64,000 bases of DNA, from the NCBI GenBank assembly GCA_964614655.1, contig CAZTPF010000009.1, positions 4,215 through 68,214 on the forward strand, in the 5' to 3' direction. The DNA is from Casp-actino8 sp964614655 (lineage in GTDB: Bacteria > Actinomycetota > Acidimicrobiia > Acidimicrobiales > Ilumatobacteraceae). The position numbers and the translations under genes were made by a program. Each line of letters starts with the position of its first letter. Positions within the stretch are counted from its first letter, which is position 1. Positions 42,205-50,674 of the stretch are shown one piece after another. The notes under the pieces were generated by a model, which was given only the letters and a program-made list of their open reading frames with translations, had not been told where the DNA came from and made no database searches.

Positions 42205-43600
42205 CCGTTCGTCCGGCACGTCCGGCCTCCACGTGTTCACGAACACGCATCTGCAGGTGTCGGACGCGAACCTCTTGGTAGTTGCCGAGAGTCTGACCAC
42301 CTTTGCGGCTCGCTCGAAAACCACGGGTTTGAGCCTTCATGTTCGACGTGTCCTGGTCGTAGATCCGCCCCAGGCCGCCGAGGCCGGTCGCCAGCGTGTA
42401 GCTGTCGTCGACGTCGAGTCGGATCACGTCCGGGGGCGGAGGGGCATCGCCGTCCACCGGTCGCGGACGAAGAATCAACAGATCGAACCAACTGACGTCG
42501 ACGTCGTCGGGATCGGGGCGGAACCGGTACACCATCGGGAGCGACAGTCCCGGGAAGAAGAAGGCGTTCGGGAAGCAGAAGTACTCGATCGAATCGAGTG
42601 TGATCGACTCGCTCGCCGACGAGAAGTCGCGGCCGTATTTGCGCGACAACTGATCACGCACGATTCGCGCGTATTCGTCACGAGCCCGCACGCCAGGTGG
42701 CAACACCGGTCGTGACTCGACCGGAAACGCCCTCACGAGATCGGCGAACAGCTCGTCCTCCGAACGCGGTACAGGACGTTGCGGGCTCTCGAGTCCGATG
42801 GTGTGGATGAAACGACTGACGTTGGGGGGAAACACGTCGTACTGCGTGGTGACCTCGTCCCCCAATTGACCCGTCGAGTGGGTCTCGCGGACGTGATACG
42901 CCTCGAGGAAGGCTTCGATCGCCGCTTTCCAGTTGCACGGCAACTTCTTCGAGACGTGCGTTTCGACGTACCGATCGTCGAAACCGAACTCGGTGAAGTG
43001 TTCGGGAAGGACTCCGAGGTACTCGGACAGAGGCGGAGCCGACGGATCGAAGTTGATCCACACGAATCCGGCGAAGACGTCGATCGGAAGACGGGGCAGA
43101 GCATGAGTTGCCGCGGTGACGTGCGGAAAATCCCAACGATCGGGCACGTCGATCAGTTCACCGTCGAGCGACCACGTCCAGCCGTGGAACGGACATTTCA
43201 ATTGCTGGGCGAATCCGCAACTACCCGACGGCTTCAACTGCGTGCCTCGATGCATGCAGGCGTTGTAGTAGGCCTCGAGATCTCCTGACTCGGTGCGCAC
43301 CACCAGTGCCGAATGAGGGCCGACGTCGTAGACGTAGTAATCGCCCGGTTCCGCGACGTGATCGACATGGCACGCCCATTGCCACGTCTTCGACCACATG
43401 TGATCGAACTCGTCGCGGAAGTACTCCTCGGAGGTGTAGTTGGAGTACGGAACGTCGTCGTCGCCGAGGAAGAGCGGAGCCTCCACGAGCAAAGGCCACG
43501 GAGGCGGTGTCGGATCGGCGAGAAGCTGATCGTGCAGCGACGGACCAGGAGCGCGCGCCGCGCCCTTCGCGTCGTTCGGACTCTCCCCCCGAGTCGTCAT
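42197..43600 (-). CDS. Aromatic ring-hydroxylating dioxygenase, alpha subunit-like
   Basis: A 467-residue Rieske non-haem iron oxygenase. CMHRG and CPFHGWTW bind the 2Fe-2S cluster; the mononuclear iron triad is in the EAYHVRETH segment with a later Asp. It hydroxylates an aromatic or related ring, using electrons from the downstream Rieske ferredoxin. Substrate unknown; no beta subunit is in the window, so it may be a single-component alpha-only type. ATG 43600. Confidence 0.9.
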   Translation of the reverse strand: MTTRGESPNDAKGAARAPGPSLHDQLLADPTPPPWPLLVEAPLFLGDDDVPYSNYTSEEYFRDEFDHMWSKTWQWACHVDHVAEPGDYYVYDVGPHSALVVRTESGDLEAYYNACMHRGTQLKPSGSCGFAQQLKCPFHGWTWSLDGELIDVPDRWDFPHVTAATHALPRLPIDVFAGFVWINFDPSAPPLSEYLGVLPEHFTEFGFDDRYVETHVSKKLPCNWKAAIEAFLEAYHVRETHSTGQLGDEVTTQYDVFPPNVSRFIHTIGLESPQRPVPRSEDELFADLVRAFPVESRPVLPPGVRARDEYARIVRDQLSRKYGRDFSSASESITLDSIEYFCFPNAFFFPGLSLPMVYRFRPDPDDVDVSWFDLLILRPRPVDGDAPPPPDVIRLDVDDSYTLATGLGGLGRIYDQDTSNMKAQTRGFRASRKGGQTLGNYQEVRVRHLQMRVREHVEAGRAGRTDG

Positions 43601-43609
43601 GGCGTCACT

Positions 43610-44347
43610 CTAGGCATCGAGGATCTCGATACGGACCCGCTTGTTGCCCTTCCCCTTGTTCTCGACCTTGGTCACCTTCACCCGTCCGACTTCGCGTGTG
43701 GTGTGCACATGGGTTCCTCCATCGGCCTGCTTGTCGAGACCGACGATGTCGACCACTCTGATCTCGGACACGCTCTCGGGGATGAGCGACACCTTGGTGC
43801 GGATGAGATCGGCGTCCTGCAAAGCGGTGTCACGCGGCAGGAACTCGACGCGCACCGGCCGGTCGGCGACGATCTCGGCATTGATAAGTTCTTCGATGCG
43901 CGCCGCGAACCCCTCCGGAACCGGATCGAATTCGAAATCCATCCGACCGCTCAACGGCTCCATGTTCCCGCCGGTGACCGGAACCTTCCACTCGTTCCAG
44001 ATCACTCCGCACAAGATGTGCATCGCCGTGTGCGTCCGCATGAGATGGTGACGTCGAGAGTCGTCGACGATTCCCGTCACCGTGTCACCGACACCCGGAA
44101 CCGGACCGTCGAGCTCGTGCCAGACCCAACTGCAAGATCCGTCGGGGGACGGACCCTTGCGCACGCCGACCACCGCCGAGCCGGCGAGAGTTCCGACGTC
44201 GTGCGGTTGTCCGCCTCCAGTGGGATAGAACGCCGTGCGATCGAGAGCGACCGTCTGGCCGTCGACGCCCACGACGACGGCCTCGAAGGTGCGCACGTCG
44301 ACGTCACGCAGATAGACGAGGTCGGTGTCGGAGTCGAATGCGGTCAT
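43610..44347 (-). CDS. AlaX-type alanyl-tRNA editing protein
   Basis: A 245-residue free-standing editing domain that hydrolyses mischarged Ser- or Gly-tRNA(Ala). FYPTGGGQPHD is the family opening; HTAMHIL supplies the two zinc histidines and GGTHVHTT the third (Cys of the usual CxxxH is replaced by Thr). Full-length compared to AlaXp-II with the AlaRS-like N-domain. Divergent from the binding protein at 44405, 57 bp between starts. Confidence 0.88.
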   Translation of the reverse strand: MTAFDSDTDLVYLRDVDVRTFEAVVVGVDGQTVALDRTAFYPTGGGQPHDVGTLAGSAVVGVRKGPSPDGSCSWVWHELDGPVPGVGDTVTGIVDDSRRHHLMRTHTAMHILCGVIWNEWKVPVTGGNMEPLSGRMDFEFDPVPEGFAARIEELINAEIVADRPVRVEFLPRDTALQDADLIRTKVSLIPESVSEIRVVDIVGLDKQADGGTHVHTTREVGRVKVTKVENKGKGNKRVRIEILDA

Positions 44348-44404
44348 ACCCCAGTCTCCCGTGTCGCCGGGCCCGCCATCAACCGAGCCTCTAGCCTGAC
44401 CCCG

Positions 44405-45712
44405 ATGAAGAGACGGCGCCACCCCAGCAGAGGGCTCGCCGTCGTCATGGCCGGACTGGTCGTGTTGGCGGCTTGCGGCTCGAGCACGTCGGCTCCGGCC
44501 ACCACCGACGTCCCCCGCACCACCACGACCGTTCCCCGAGTGAGCGACGGGGTGCTTCGGCTCGGACTTCTCGTACCCCGATCGGGTGCCGGCGCGTCCC
44601 TCGGCGAGGCGCTCATACCGGTGGTCGAGGCCTCGATCACCACCATCAACGTGGCCGGCGGCTTCAACGATCGAAACGTCGAGCTCGTGATTCGTGACGA
44701 AGGAAACGACACTGCGACGGCACTCGCCGCAGTCGAAAGACTCGTCGACGAAGACGACGTCGACGCGATCATCGGCCCGCTCTCGTCGAACGTGGCCCTC
44801 GGAATCCTGCCCTCGCTCACCCGCGGCGAAATCGGCGTGTGCTCCCCGGCTGCCACTTCGGCACTGCTCAACAACTTCCCCGATCGGGGACTTTTCGTGC
44901 GCACTGCTCCGACCGACGCCCTTCTCGCGCAGGCGATGTCGCAGTCGATCGCCCAAACCGGTCAGAGTTCGACGGCGCTCGCCTTCCCCGACGATCGCTA
45001 CGGACGTCGGATGGCGAGTGAACTCCGCCGCTACCTCGGCCTTCAAGGCATCTCGATCACCGACGAGGTCCCGTACTCCACGGCCGACGAGTCGTACACC
45101 GACGAGTTCGAGGGCATTTCGGACGAGGCTCGGGTCCTCGCCCTCGTCGCCAACCAGGAAAGTGGCGCACGCTTTCTCAACTCGGCGCTCACATCTGGCT
45201 CGCTGCAGACGATCGTGCTCAACGACGCCTTGGCCGACGTCCCCCTGCCGAACGACTCGGCACTCGATCGCCTCTCCGACGTGACGATCCTCGGTGTGGC
45301 CCACGACGTGACGATCGGGTTCCAGAACCTCGTCGAAGTCCTCGGTGAACGCCGAGTGTTCCCCGGACCGGTCACCTCCGGAACCGTGCGGCAGCCCATT
45401 CCTTTCGCCACGTCGACCCTCGACTGCGTCAATCTCATCGCGTTGGCCGCACTGTCGTCCTCGAGCGACGACCCTCTCGTGTTCATGAACTCAGTCATCC
45501 CTGTGAGTCGCGTCGGATCGTCGTGCAACACGTTCGATCAGTGCAGTTCGGTGCTCGGACGCGGCCTGAACGTCGACTACAACGGCCCGACCGGACTCCT
45601 GGCCCTCACTCCGAGCGGCGAACCGAGTCTGGCCTCGTTCGTGAACTACGGATTCGACGAGGACGGTCTGCCCGAATACCGGTCGTTCATCGGCGTGATC
45701 AGCTCACCCTGA
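44405..45712 (+). CDS. Branched-chain amino acid-type ABC substrate-binding lipoprotein
   Basis: A 435-residue periplasmic-binding-fold type I protein with a lipoprotein signal (LVVLAACGSS, lipid Cys near 24) and a Thr/Pro linker. LRLGLLVPRSGAGASLGEALIPVVEASI is the LivK-like opening (core LVPRSGAGASLGEA). Cysteines in DCVNLI and SCNTFDQCSS may form disulfides. No transporter subunits follow, so it may be a receptor or use a permease encoded elsewhere. ATG 44405. Confidence 0.85.
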   Translation: MKRRRHPSRGLAVVMAGLVVLAACGSSTSAPATTDVPRTTTTVPRVSDGVLRLGLLVPRSGAGASLGEALIPVVEASITTINVAGGFNDRNVELVIRDEGNDTATALAAVERLVDEDDVDAIIGPLSSNVALGILPSLTRGEIGVCSPAATSALLNNFPDRGLFVRTAPTDALLAQAMSQSIAQTGQSSTALAFPDDRYGRRMASELRRYLGLQGISITDEVPYSTADESYTDEFEGISDEARVLALVANQESGARFLNSALTSGSLQTIVLNDALADVPLPNDSALDRLSDVTILGVAHDVTIGFQNLVEVLGERRVFPGPVTSGTVRQPIPFATSTLDCVNLIALAALSSSSDDPLVFMNSVIPVSRVGSSCNTFDQCSSVLGRGLNVDYNGPTGLLALTPSGEPSLASFVNYGFDEDGLPEYRSFIGVISSP

Positions 45713-45738
45713 GCGGTGCTCGCGACCCGATCTCGTGA

Positions 45739-46536
45739 TCAGCCGGGGCTGTAGCGGACCGCTCGACCGTCGCGCACGAATCCGTACAGCGTGATCCCGG
45801 CTCGCTTGGCCGTCTGAACGGCCAGTGCGGTGGGCGCGCTCACCGAGACGAGCGTTCCGAATCCGGCCGCCCATGCCTTCTGCACCATCTCGAAACTGGC
45901 CCGCCCCGACACGAAGAGAGCCCATTCGTGAGCCGGAAGACGTCGGTCGAGCAACAAGCGACCCACCACCTTGTCGACCGCGTTGTGGCGACCCACGTCT
46001 TCACGTACGAGTTCGATCCGGCCGTCCACCGAGAAGGTGGCCGCGGCATGAACTGCGCCCGTCTCGGCGAAGAGTGGCTGCACATCATTCATCCGTTCGG
46101 GGATCGCAGTGATCGTCTCGATCGAGAAGTCGGGCAAGCGATCGGCGGCAAGGGGAACCAGTCGTTCGACGAGTTCGTCGAGAGCCTGCGATCCGCACAG
46201 ACCACAACTCGACGAGGTGTTTCCGAGACGCGGCGTGGGAACAGGGGCTCGTCCACCGGTCTCGACGGTGACGACGTTGAACTCGCTGTCGACGGCCGAG
46301 CCATCGGCGCAGTAGCGAACTCCGGTGACCGGCATGCCGTGCAGCAGACCTTCGGCGAAGCAGAAACCGGCCGCGAGTTCGTAGTCGTGTCCGGGTGTAC
46401 GCATCGTGGTGGCCACCAGTTCACCATCGAGTCGGATCGACATCGGTTCCTCGACCACGAGACGATCGGGAGTTCGTCGTGAATTCTCACCGTCGAACTT
46501 CACGACGAGCACCGAGTCGGTCCGCTTGCGAGCCAC
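45739..46536 (-). CDS. fdhD: Formate dehydrogenase accessory sulfurtransferase FdhD
   Basis: A 265-residue protein that carries sulfur from IscS to the molybdenum/bis-MGD cofactor, activating formate dehydrogenase. The sulfurtransfer loop SSSCGLCGSQALDEL with its two Cys is present, as are REDVGRHNAVDKVVG and the SGRASFEMVQKAW block. GTG 46536 begins three residues before the conserved charged start. Links to modABC at 17.4-19.6 kb. Divergent from the next gene by 24 bp. Confidence 0.93.
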   Translation of the reverse strand: MARKRTDSVLVVKFDGENSRRTPDRLVVEEPMSIRLDGELVATTMRTPGHDYELAAGFCFAEGLLHGMPVTGVRYCADGSAVDSEFNVVTVETGGRAPVPTPRLGNTSSSCGLCGSQALDELVERLVPLAADRLPDFSIETITAIPERMNDVQPLFAETGAVHAAATFSVDGRIELVREDVGRHNAVDKVVGRLLLDRRLPAHEWALFVSGRASFEMVQKAWAAGFGTLVSVSAPTALAVQTAKRAGITLYGFVRDGRAVRYSPG

Positions 46537-46560
46537 GTCGTCAAGGCTACGGTTCGAAAC

Positions 46561-47904
46561 GTGGCCGACGACGAGAACGAGATCGACGACGATCCGTCCT
46601 GGGATCTGGTTCGTCCACCCGGACAAGAAGCGATCAATCGTCGAAAGACGGTTCCCGACGAACAGCCGCTGCTCACCCCGGCGCAACGCGACCCGATTCT
46701 CGCCGCCGATCCCGACGGGACCTCGTGGCTCGTTCGTCCCGACGAGACGAAACCACGTGACGATCGCGGCACCGCACTTCTCTTCGGTGTCGTGACCTTC
46801 ATCGCCATGGCGGTCGTCGGACTGATCACGACGGTGGCGCTCACCGGTTCCGACCAACCTTCCACGTCACCAGTTCCTGTCGTCAGCTTCACCCCTCGCA
46901 CCAGCGGTCCCGCCCCTTCCGGTTCGGTTCCCGACTCGACGATCTCGGTCGACCTACCCCTCGCCGACGCCGCCGACTCGACGGTTCCCGACAGCACGTC
47001 GACCACCATCTCGACCGAAAGTTCGGTGGGCACACCGATCGTCGTGGCATCGAGTGATGGCGTGTATCTCGAGACGAGTGCGGGAACGACACGGATCGTC
47101 GACGGCGCTTTCGACGTCGTCCTGGCCGTCGGAGACGGGACCTACCTCGTCCAAGCCGAGTCGGGCCGCGACTTCGACCCGCTCGCCACCAGCGTGCGAC
47201 GGGTCTCGCCGGGCGGAGTTCCGAGTCCGATCCTCGAACCGTCCGACGACGTCGACGAATGGTTCACCCTTCACGACGTGACGATCCGAAACGGGAGCTT
47301 CACCGCTCTGCTCTCGGTGGCCACCGGAAATTCGGGTGGCGAGGCGACAGAGGAGATCGTGCTCGTCGCACTCGACACTCGCGAACGTCGAACCGTTCTG
47401 CGACGTGACGCCTCCCGCTCCACGATCTCGCACCTCTCACTCGGCGACGACTTCGTCGTCGGTGAAGTCGTCGAACAAGGGTCCGATGGCCGAGTCACCA
47501 ATCGGCCCCTCTTACTGCGAATCACCGAGGGTCCCGATGGAACCATCGATTCCACGGTCGTCGGCTCGACCCCCTTCGGTGTCGCTGATTCGTACACCGG
47601 CTGCTTCGTCTGCCCTCGTGTCTTCGCCATCGACGAAGCGGGTGAGCGCATGGGTTGGGTCGAAGGCGACCTGCTCGTCGTGATCGACGTCGCGTCGACC
47701 CAACGTCTGTTGCTCGTCTCACTTCCTCAAGGCACGGGCGAACAGGTGATGGGAGTCGAAATCGGCGAACGAAGCGTGCTGCTCAATCGGCGACTCTCGC
47801 GCGACGGGCCTCATCAGAAAGCTCTCGTCGTGAGCGGTGACGGATCGATCGGCGCATCGAACTTCTTCGGCCGAGCGTCGTTCCCCGGCGACCTGACACG
47901 CTGA
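46561..47904 (+). CDS. Single-pass membrane protein with extracytoplasmic domain
   Basis: A 447-residue protein I do not recognise. Residues 1-70 are cytoplasmic and acidic, a helix spans about 73-95, a Ser/Pro/Thr-rich linker covers 95-160, and the remaining 285 residues have repeated beta-rich blocks (VVLAVGDGTYLVQAE, ITSHLSLGDDFVV-type) compatible with a beta-propeller. Two Cys in GCFVCPR. GTG 46561. Its end is 5 bp from the convergent ATP-grasp gene. Confidence 0.6.
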   Translation: MADDENEIDDDPSWDLVRPPGQEAINRRKTVPDEQPLLTPAQRDPILAADPDGTSWLVRPDETKPRDDRGTALLFGVVTFIAMAVVGLITTVALTGSDQPSTSPVPVVSFTPRTSGPAPSGSVPDSTISVDLPLADAADSTVPDSTSTTISTESSVGTPIVVASSDGVYLETSAGTTRIVDGAFDVVLAVGDGTYLVQAESGRDFDPLATSVRRVSPGGVPSPILEPSDDVDEWFTLHDVTIRNGSFTALLSVATGNSGGEATEEIVLVALDTRERRTVLRRDASRSTISHLSLGDDFVVGEVVEQGSDGRVTNRPLLLRITEGPDGTIDSTVVGSTPFGVADSYTGCFVCPRVFAIDEAGERMGWVEGDLLVVIDVASTQRLLLVSLPQGTGEQVMGVEIGERSVLLNRRLSRDGPHQKALVVSGDGSIGASNFFGRASFPGDLTR

Positions 47905-47909
47905 CGCGG

Positions 47910-48779
47910 TCAGTCGAGCGATGCCGTGATGGCGTCGGCCGCACGTGACGCGGCATCGGGATCGGTCTGCAAGAAAAGCGACGGTTCGGTGAGTTCGAGC
48001 TCGACGATCATCGGACCGTCGGACGACGGAAGCAGATCGACACGCGCGTAGAGAAGCGACCCGAAGCGACCGGTCAACCATTCGATCGCCCGGAGACCGA
48101 GTTCGAGTTCGTCGACTGTCGGTGCACGACTGGCGATCTGCTCGCGCGCATACAAACCGGCTTCGAGATCACGGGCCGACGCCAACAGCGGACCCTTCGA
48201 GAACGCATGGCTGAAACGACCGGCCAGGAACACGAGCCCCGTCTCGCTCAGGTGGTCGACGTCGGCGAGATACGGCTGCACCATCGCACCACGGCCATTC
48301 GACGCGAGGTTCACGACGTGATCGCAAGCCGCCTCGACCGTGGAATGGCGTTCGGTGTCGTTGCTCCCGGCGCTGATACACGGCTTCACGACGACGTCTC
48401 CGTCGGCGATCCAGTCAGCGAGTCGAGAGCGCCAGATCTCGCTGTCGCGGACGGTGCTCGGATCGACGAACACCGTCGGCACCACCGACAGTCCCGCGTC
48501 GGCGGCATCGCGCAAGTAGTGCTTGTCGACGTTCCAGCGCACCACCTCGGCCGAGTTCTGCAGACGCGTCACCGACGACACGCGATCGATCCAACCGAGG
48601 AACTCGTCGACACGCGGAACGTAGTCCCACGTCGACCGGAGCACCACGAGCGAGAACGACGACCAGTCGATCGTCGGGTCGTCCCACACGACCTCACGAT
48701 GAACCACACCACGGTCGTCGAGTGCCTGACGCAGAAGCGGCATGTCGGCGTCGAATCCGATCGCGGCCTCGGCCGTCAC
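47910..48779 (-). CDS. ATP-grasp domain protein, RimK/glutathione synthetase-like
   Basis: A 289-residue protein of the ATP-grasp superfamily: LQNSAEVVRWNVDKHYLRDA then GDVVVKPCISAGSNDTERH and the metal-binding VELELTEPSLF at the C-terminus (with the Glu pair). Ligates a carboxylate to an amine or thiol; the substrate is not known. The first 90 residues are the preATP-grasp domain. GTG 48779 is used (TTG 48782 is one codon earlier). It lies directly after the groEL hairpin and has no SD. Confidence 0.75.
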   Translation of the reverse strand: MTAEAAIGFDADMPLLRQALDDRGVVHREVVWDDPTIDWSSFSLVVLRSTWDYVPRVDEFLGWIDRVSSVTRLQNSAEVVRWNVDKHYLRDAADAGLSVVPTVFVDPSTVRDSEIWRSRLADWIADGDVVVKPCISAGSNDTERHSTVEAACDHVVNLASNGRGAMVQPYLADVDHLSETGLVFLAGRFSHAFSKGPLLASARDLEAGLYAREQIASRAPTVDELELGLRAIEWLTGRFGSLLYARVDLLPSSDGPMIVELELTEPSLFLQTDPDAASRAADAITASLD

Positions 48780-48787
48780 CAACGCGA

Positions 48788-48815
48788 CAGGACCCCGGGT
48801 CGCCCCGGGGTCCTG
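48788..48815 (-). terminator. 12-bp perfect hairpin after groEL
   Basis: CAGGACCCCGGG (48788-48799) and CCCGGGGTCCTG (48804-48815) pair perfectly around the loop TCGC. It lies 26 bp after the groEL stop and stops transcription toward the ATP-grasp gene or marks an mRNA end. There is no strong T-run, as often in high-GC genomes. Confidence 0.7.
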
Positions 48816-48841
48816 TGCGTTCGAGCGAGTCGACGTGCGGC

Positions 48842-50458
48842 TCAGAAATCTTCCATTCCGCCACCCGGCATGGCCGGAGCCGCTTCGGGCTTGTCGGCCA
48901 CGACGGCTTCGGTGGTGAGGAACAGAGCAGCGATCGAGGCCGCGTTCTGCAGAGCCGAACGGGTCACCTTGGCCGCGTCGATCACACCGAGCTTCACGAG
49001 ATCGGTGTACTCGCCGGTGGCTGCGTTGAGGCCTTCGGCGCCCTTCAGGTTGCGTACCTTCTCGACGACGACTCCGCCTTCGAGGCCGGCGTTCTCGGCG
49101 ATCTGCTTGAGCGGACCCTCGAGCGACTTGGCGACCAAGCGAGCACCCGTGGCCTCGTCACCCGTCATCTTCTCGGCGGCGGCGAGAACCGCGGCCTGCG
49201 AACGGAGCAGCGCGACACCGCCACCGGGCACGACACCTTCTTCGATGGCGGCCTTGGTGGTGCTGACCGCGTCCTCGATGCGGTGCTTCTTCTCCTTGAG
49301 CTCGACCTCAGTGGCCGCGCCGACCTTCAGAACCGCGACGCCACCCGACAACTTGGCGAGACGCTCCTGGAGCTTCTCACGGTCGTAATCGGAGTCGGTG
49401 TTGTCGATCTCGGCCTTGATCTGGTTGATACGACCCTTGATGTCGTCGTCGCTACCGGCGCCTTCGACGAGGGTGGTCTCGTCCTTGGTGATGATGATCT
49501 TCTTGGCACGGCCGAGCAGATCGAGCGTCGCGTTCTCGAGCTTGAGACCGACCTCTTCGCTGATGACCTGACCACCGGTGAGGATCGCCATGTCCTGCAA
49601 CATCGCCTTACGACGCTCACCGAAGCCGGGGGCCTTGACGGCGACCGACTTGAAGGTGCCGCGGATCTTGTTGACGACGAGCGTGGCCAGAGCTTCGCCC
49701 TCGACGTCTTCGGCGATGATGACGAGCGGACGGCCGCTCTGCATGACCTTCTCGAGCACGGCGAGCATGTCGCGCACGGTCGAGATCTTCGACGACACGA
49801 GAAGGATGTACGGATCGTCGAGGACGGCTTCCATACGCTCCATGTCGGTGGCGAAGTACGGCGAGATGTAGCCCTTGTCGAAGCGCATTCCTTCGACGAG
49901 ATCCATCTCCATGCCGAACGTCTGGCTCTCTTCGACGGTGATCACACCGTCCTTGCCCACCTTGTCGATGGCATCGGAGATCATCGAACCGATCTCGACG
50001 TCGGCGGCCGAGATGGCGGCCACCTGAGCGATCTGGTCCTTGTTGTCGACTTCCTTGGCGAGGTCGCGGATCGACGCGACTGCTGCGGCGACGGCGGCCT
50101 CGATGCCCTTCTTCAGGCTCATCGGGTTGGCGCCGGCGGCCACGTTGCGCAGACCTTCACGCACCATGCTCCAGGCCAGAACCGTCGCCGTGGTGGTTCC
50201 GTCACCGGCCACGTCGTCGGTCTTCTTGGCGACTTCCTTCACCAGTTCGGCGCCGATCTTCTCGTACGGATCTTCGAGATCGATCTCCTTCGCGATCGAC
50301 ACACCGTCGTTGGTGATCGTGGGAGCGCCCCACTTCTTGTCGAGCACGACGTTGCGGCCCTTGGGTCCGAGCGTGACGCGCACCGCGTCGGCCAACTTGT
50401 TCATGCCAGCTTCGAGACCGCGGCGAGCCTCTTCGTCGAACGCAATCATCTTCGCCAT
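48842..50458 (-). CDS. groEL: Chaperonin GroEL
   Basis: A 538-residue 60-kDa chaperonin. MIAFDEEARRGLEAGMNKLA, VTLGPKGRNVVLDKKWGAP, the GDGTTTATVLAWSMV ATP-binding segment and the AAIEEGVVPGGGVALLR block are all canonical; the C-terminus ends in the usual Gly/Met motif (PGGGMEDF). No groES lies upstream, so this is a separate groEL copy (groEL2-like). Two overlapping CIRCE elements control it, implying HrcA repression. ATG 50458. Confidence 0.96.
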   Translation of the reverse strand: MAKMIAFDEEARRGLEAGMNKLADAVRVTLGPKGRNVVLDKKWGAPTITNDGVSIAKEIDLEDPYEKIGAELVKEVAKKTDDVAGDGTTTATVLAWSMVREGLRNVAAGANPMSLKKGIEAAVAAAVASIRDLAKEVDNKDQIAQVAAISAADVEIGSMISDAIDKVGKDGVITVEESQTFGMEMDLVEGMRFDKGYISPYFATDMERMEAVLDDPYILLVSSKISTVRDMLAVLEKVMQSGRPLVIIAEDVEGEALATLVVNKIRGTFKSVAVKAPGFGERRKAMLQDMAILTGGQVISEEVGLKLENATLDLLGRAKKIIITKDETTLVEGAGSDDDIKGRINQIKAEIDNTDSDYDREKLQERLAKLSGGVAVLKVGAATEVELKEKKHRIEDAVSTTKAAIEEGVVPGGGVALLRSQAAVLAAAEKMTGDEATGARLVAKSLEGPLKQIAENAGLEGGVVVEKVRNLKGAEGLNAATGEYTDLVKLGVIDAAKVTRSALQNAASIAALFLTTEAVVADKPEAAPAMPGGGMEDF

Positions 50459-50543
50459 CGTGTTTCCCTTTCGTCGGAGATGTGAGTTGTGTGGGCAGGG
50501 CGAGTGGGCCGATTCGCCTGGCCGGGGGGTGGCCGGCGAACCG

Positions 50544-50570
50544 TTCGCACTCGACTCTCGCGAGTGCTAG
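50544..50570 (-). promoter_or_regulatory. Second, overlapping CIRCE-like operator
   Basis: TTCGCACTC-N9-GAGTGCTAG: the same 9-9-9 architecture as CIRCE, sharing GCTAG with the primary element at 50567-50593 so that the junction reads as a 14-bp palindrome GAGTGCTAGCACTC. It is proximal to groEL, 86 bp before the ATG. Probably a second HrcA site. Confidence 0.6.
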
Positions 50571-50593
50571 CACTCTATTGAGCCGAGTGCTAA
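50567..50593 (-). promoter_or_regulatory. CIRCE operator and promoter of groEL
   Basis: On the groEL strand TTAGCACTC-N9-GAGTGCTAG matches CIRCE (consensus TTAGCACTC-N9-GAGTGCTAA) with one mismatch. A promoter fits inside: TTGTCG (50595-50600), 17 bp, TAGAGT (50572-50577), so HrcA bound here would cover the -10 region. Confidence 0.85.
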
Positions 50594-50674
50594 GCGACAA
50601 CCGGTCGACAGAGGTCCTTCCGATCGTCAGTCCGGCTCCGATCCGGGATCTCCCGCCCTCTACGCTCGGGTTTC

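Noticed and set aside
48722..50485. Long plus-strand frame opposite groEL and similar frames opposite other genes
   Set aside because: In high-GC DNA the reverse strand of a gene often stays open; these frames have Arg/His-rich, low-complexity content and no family match.
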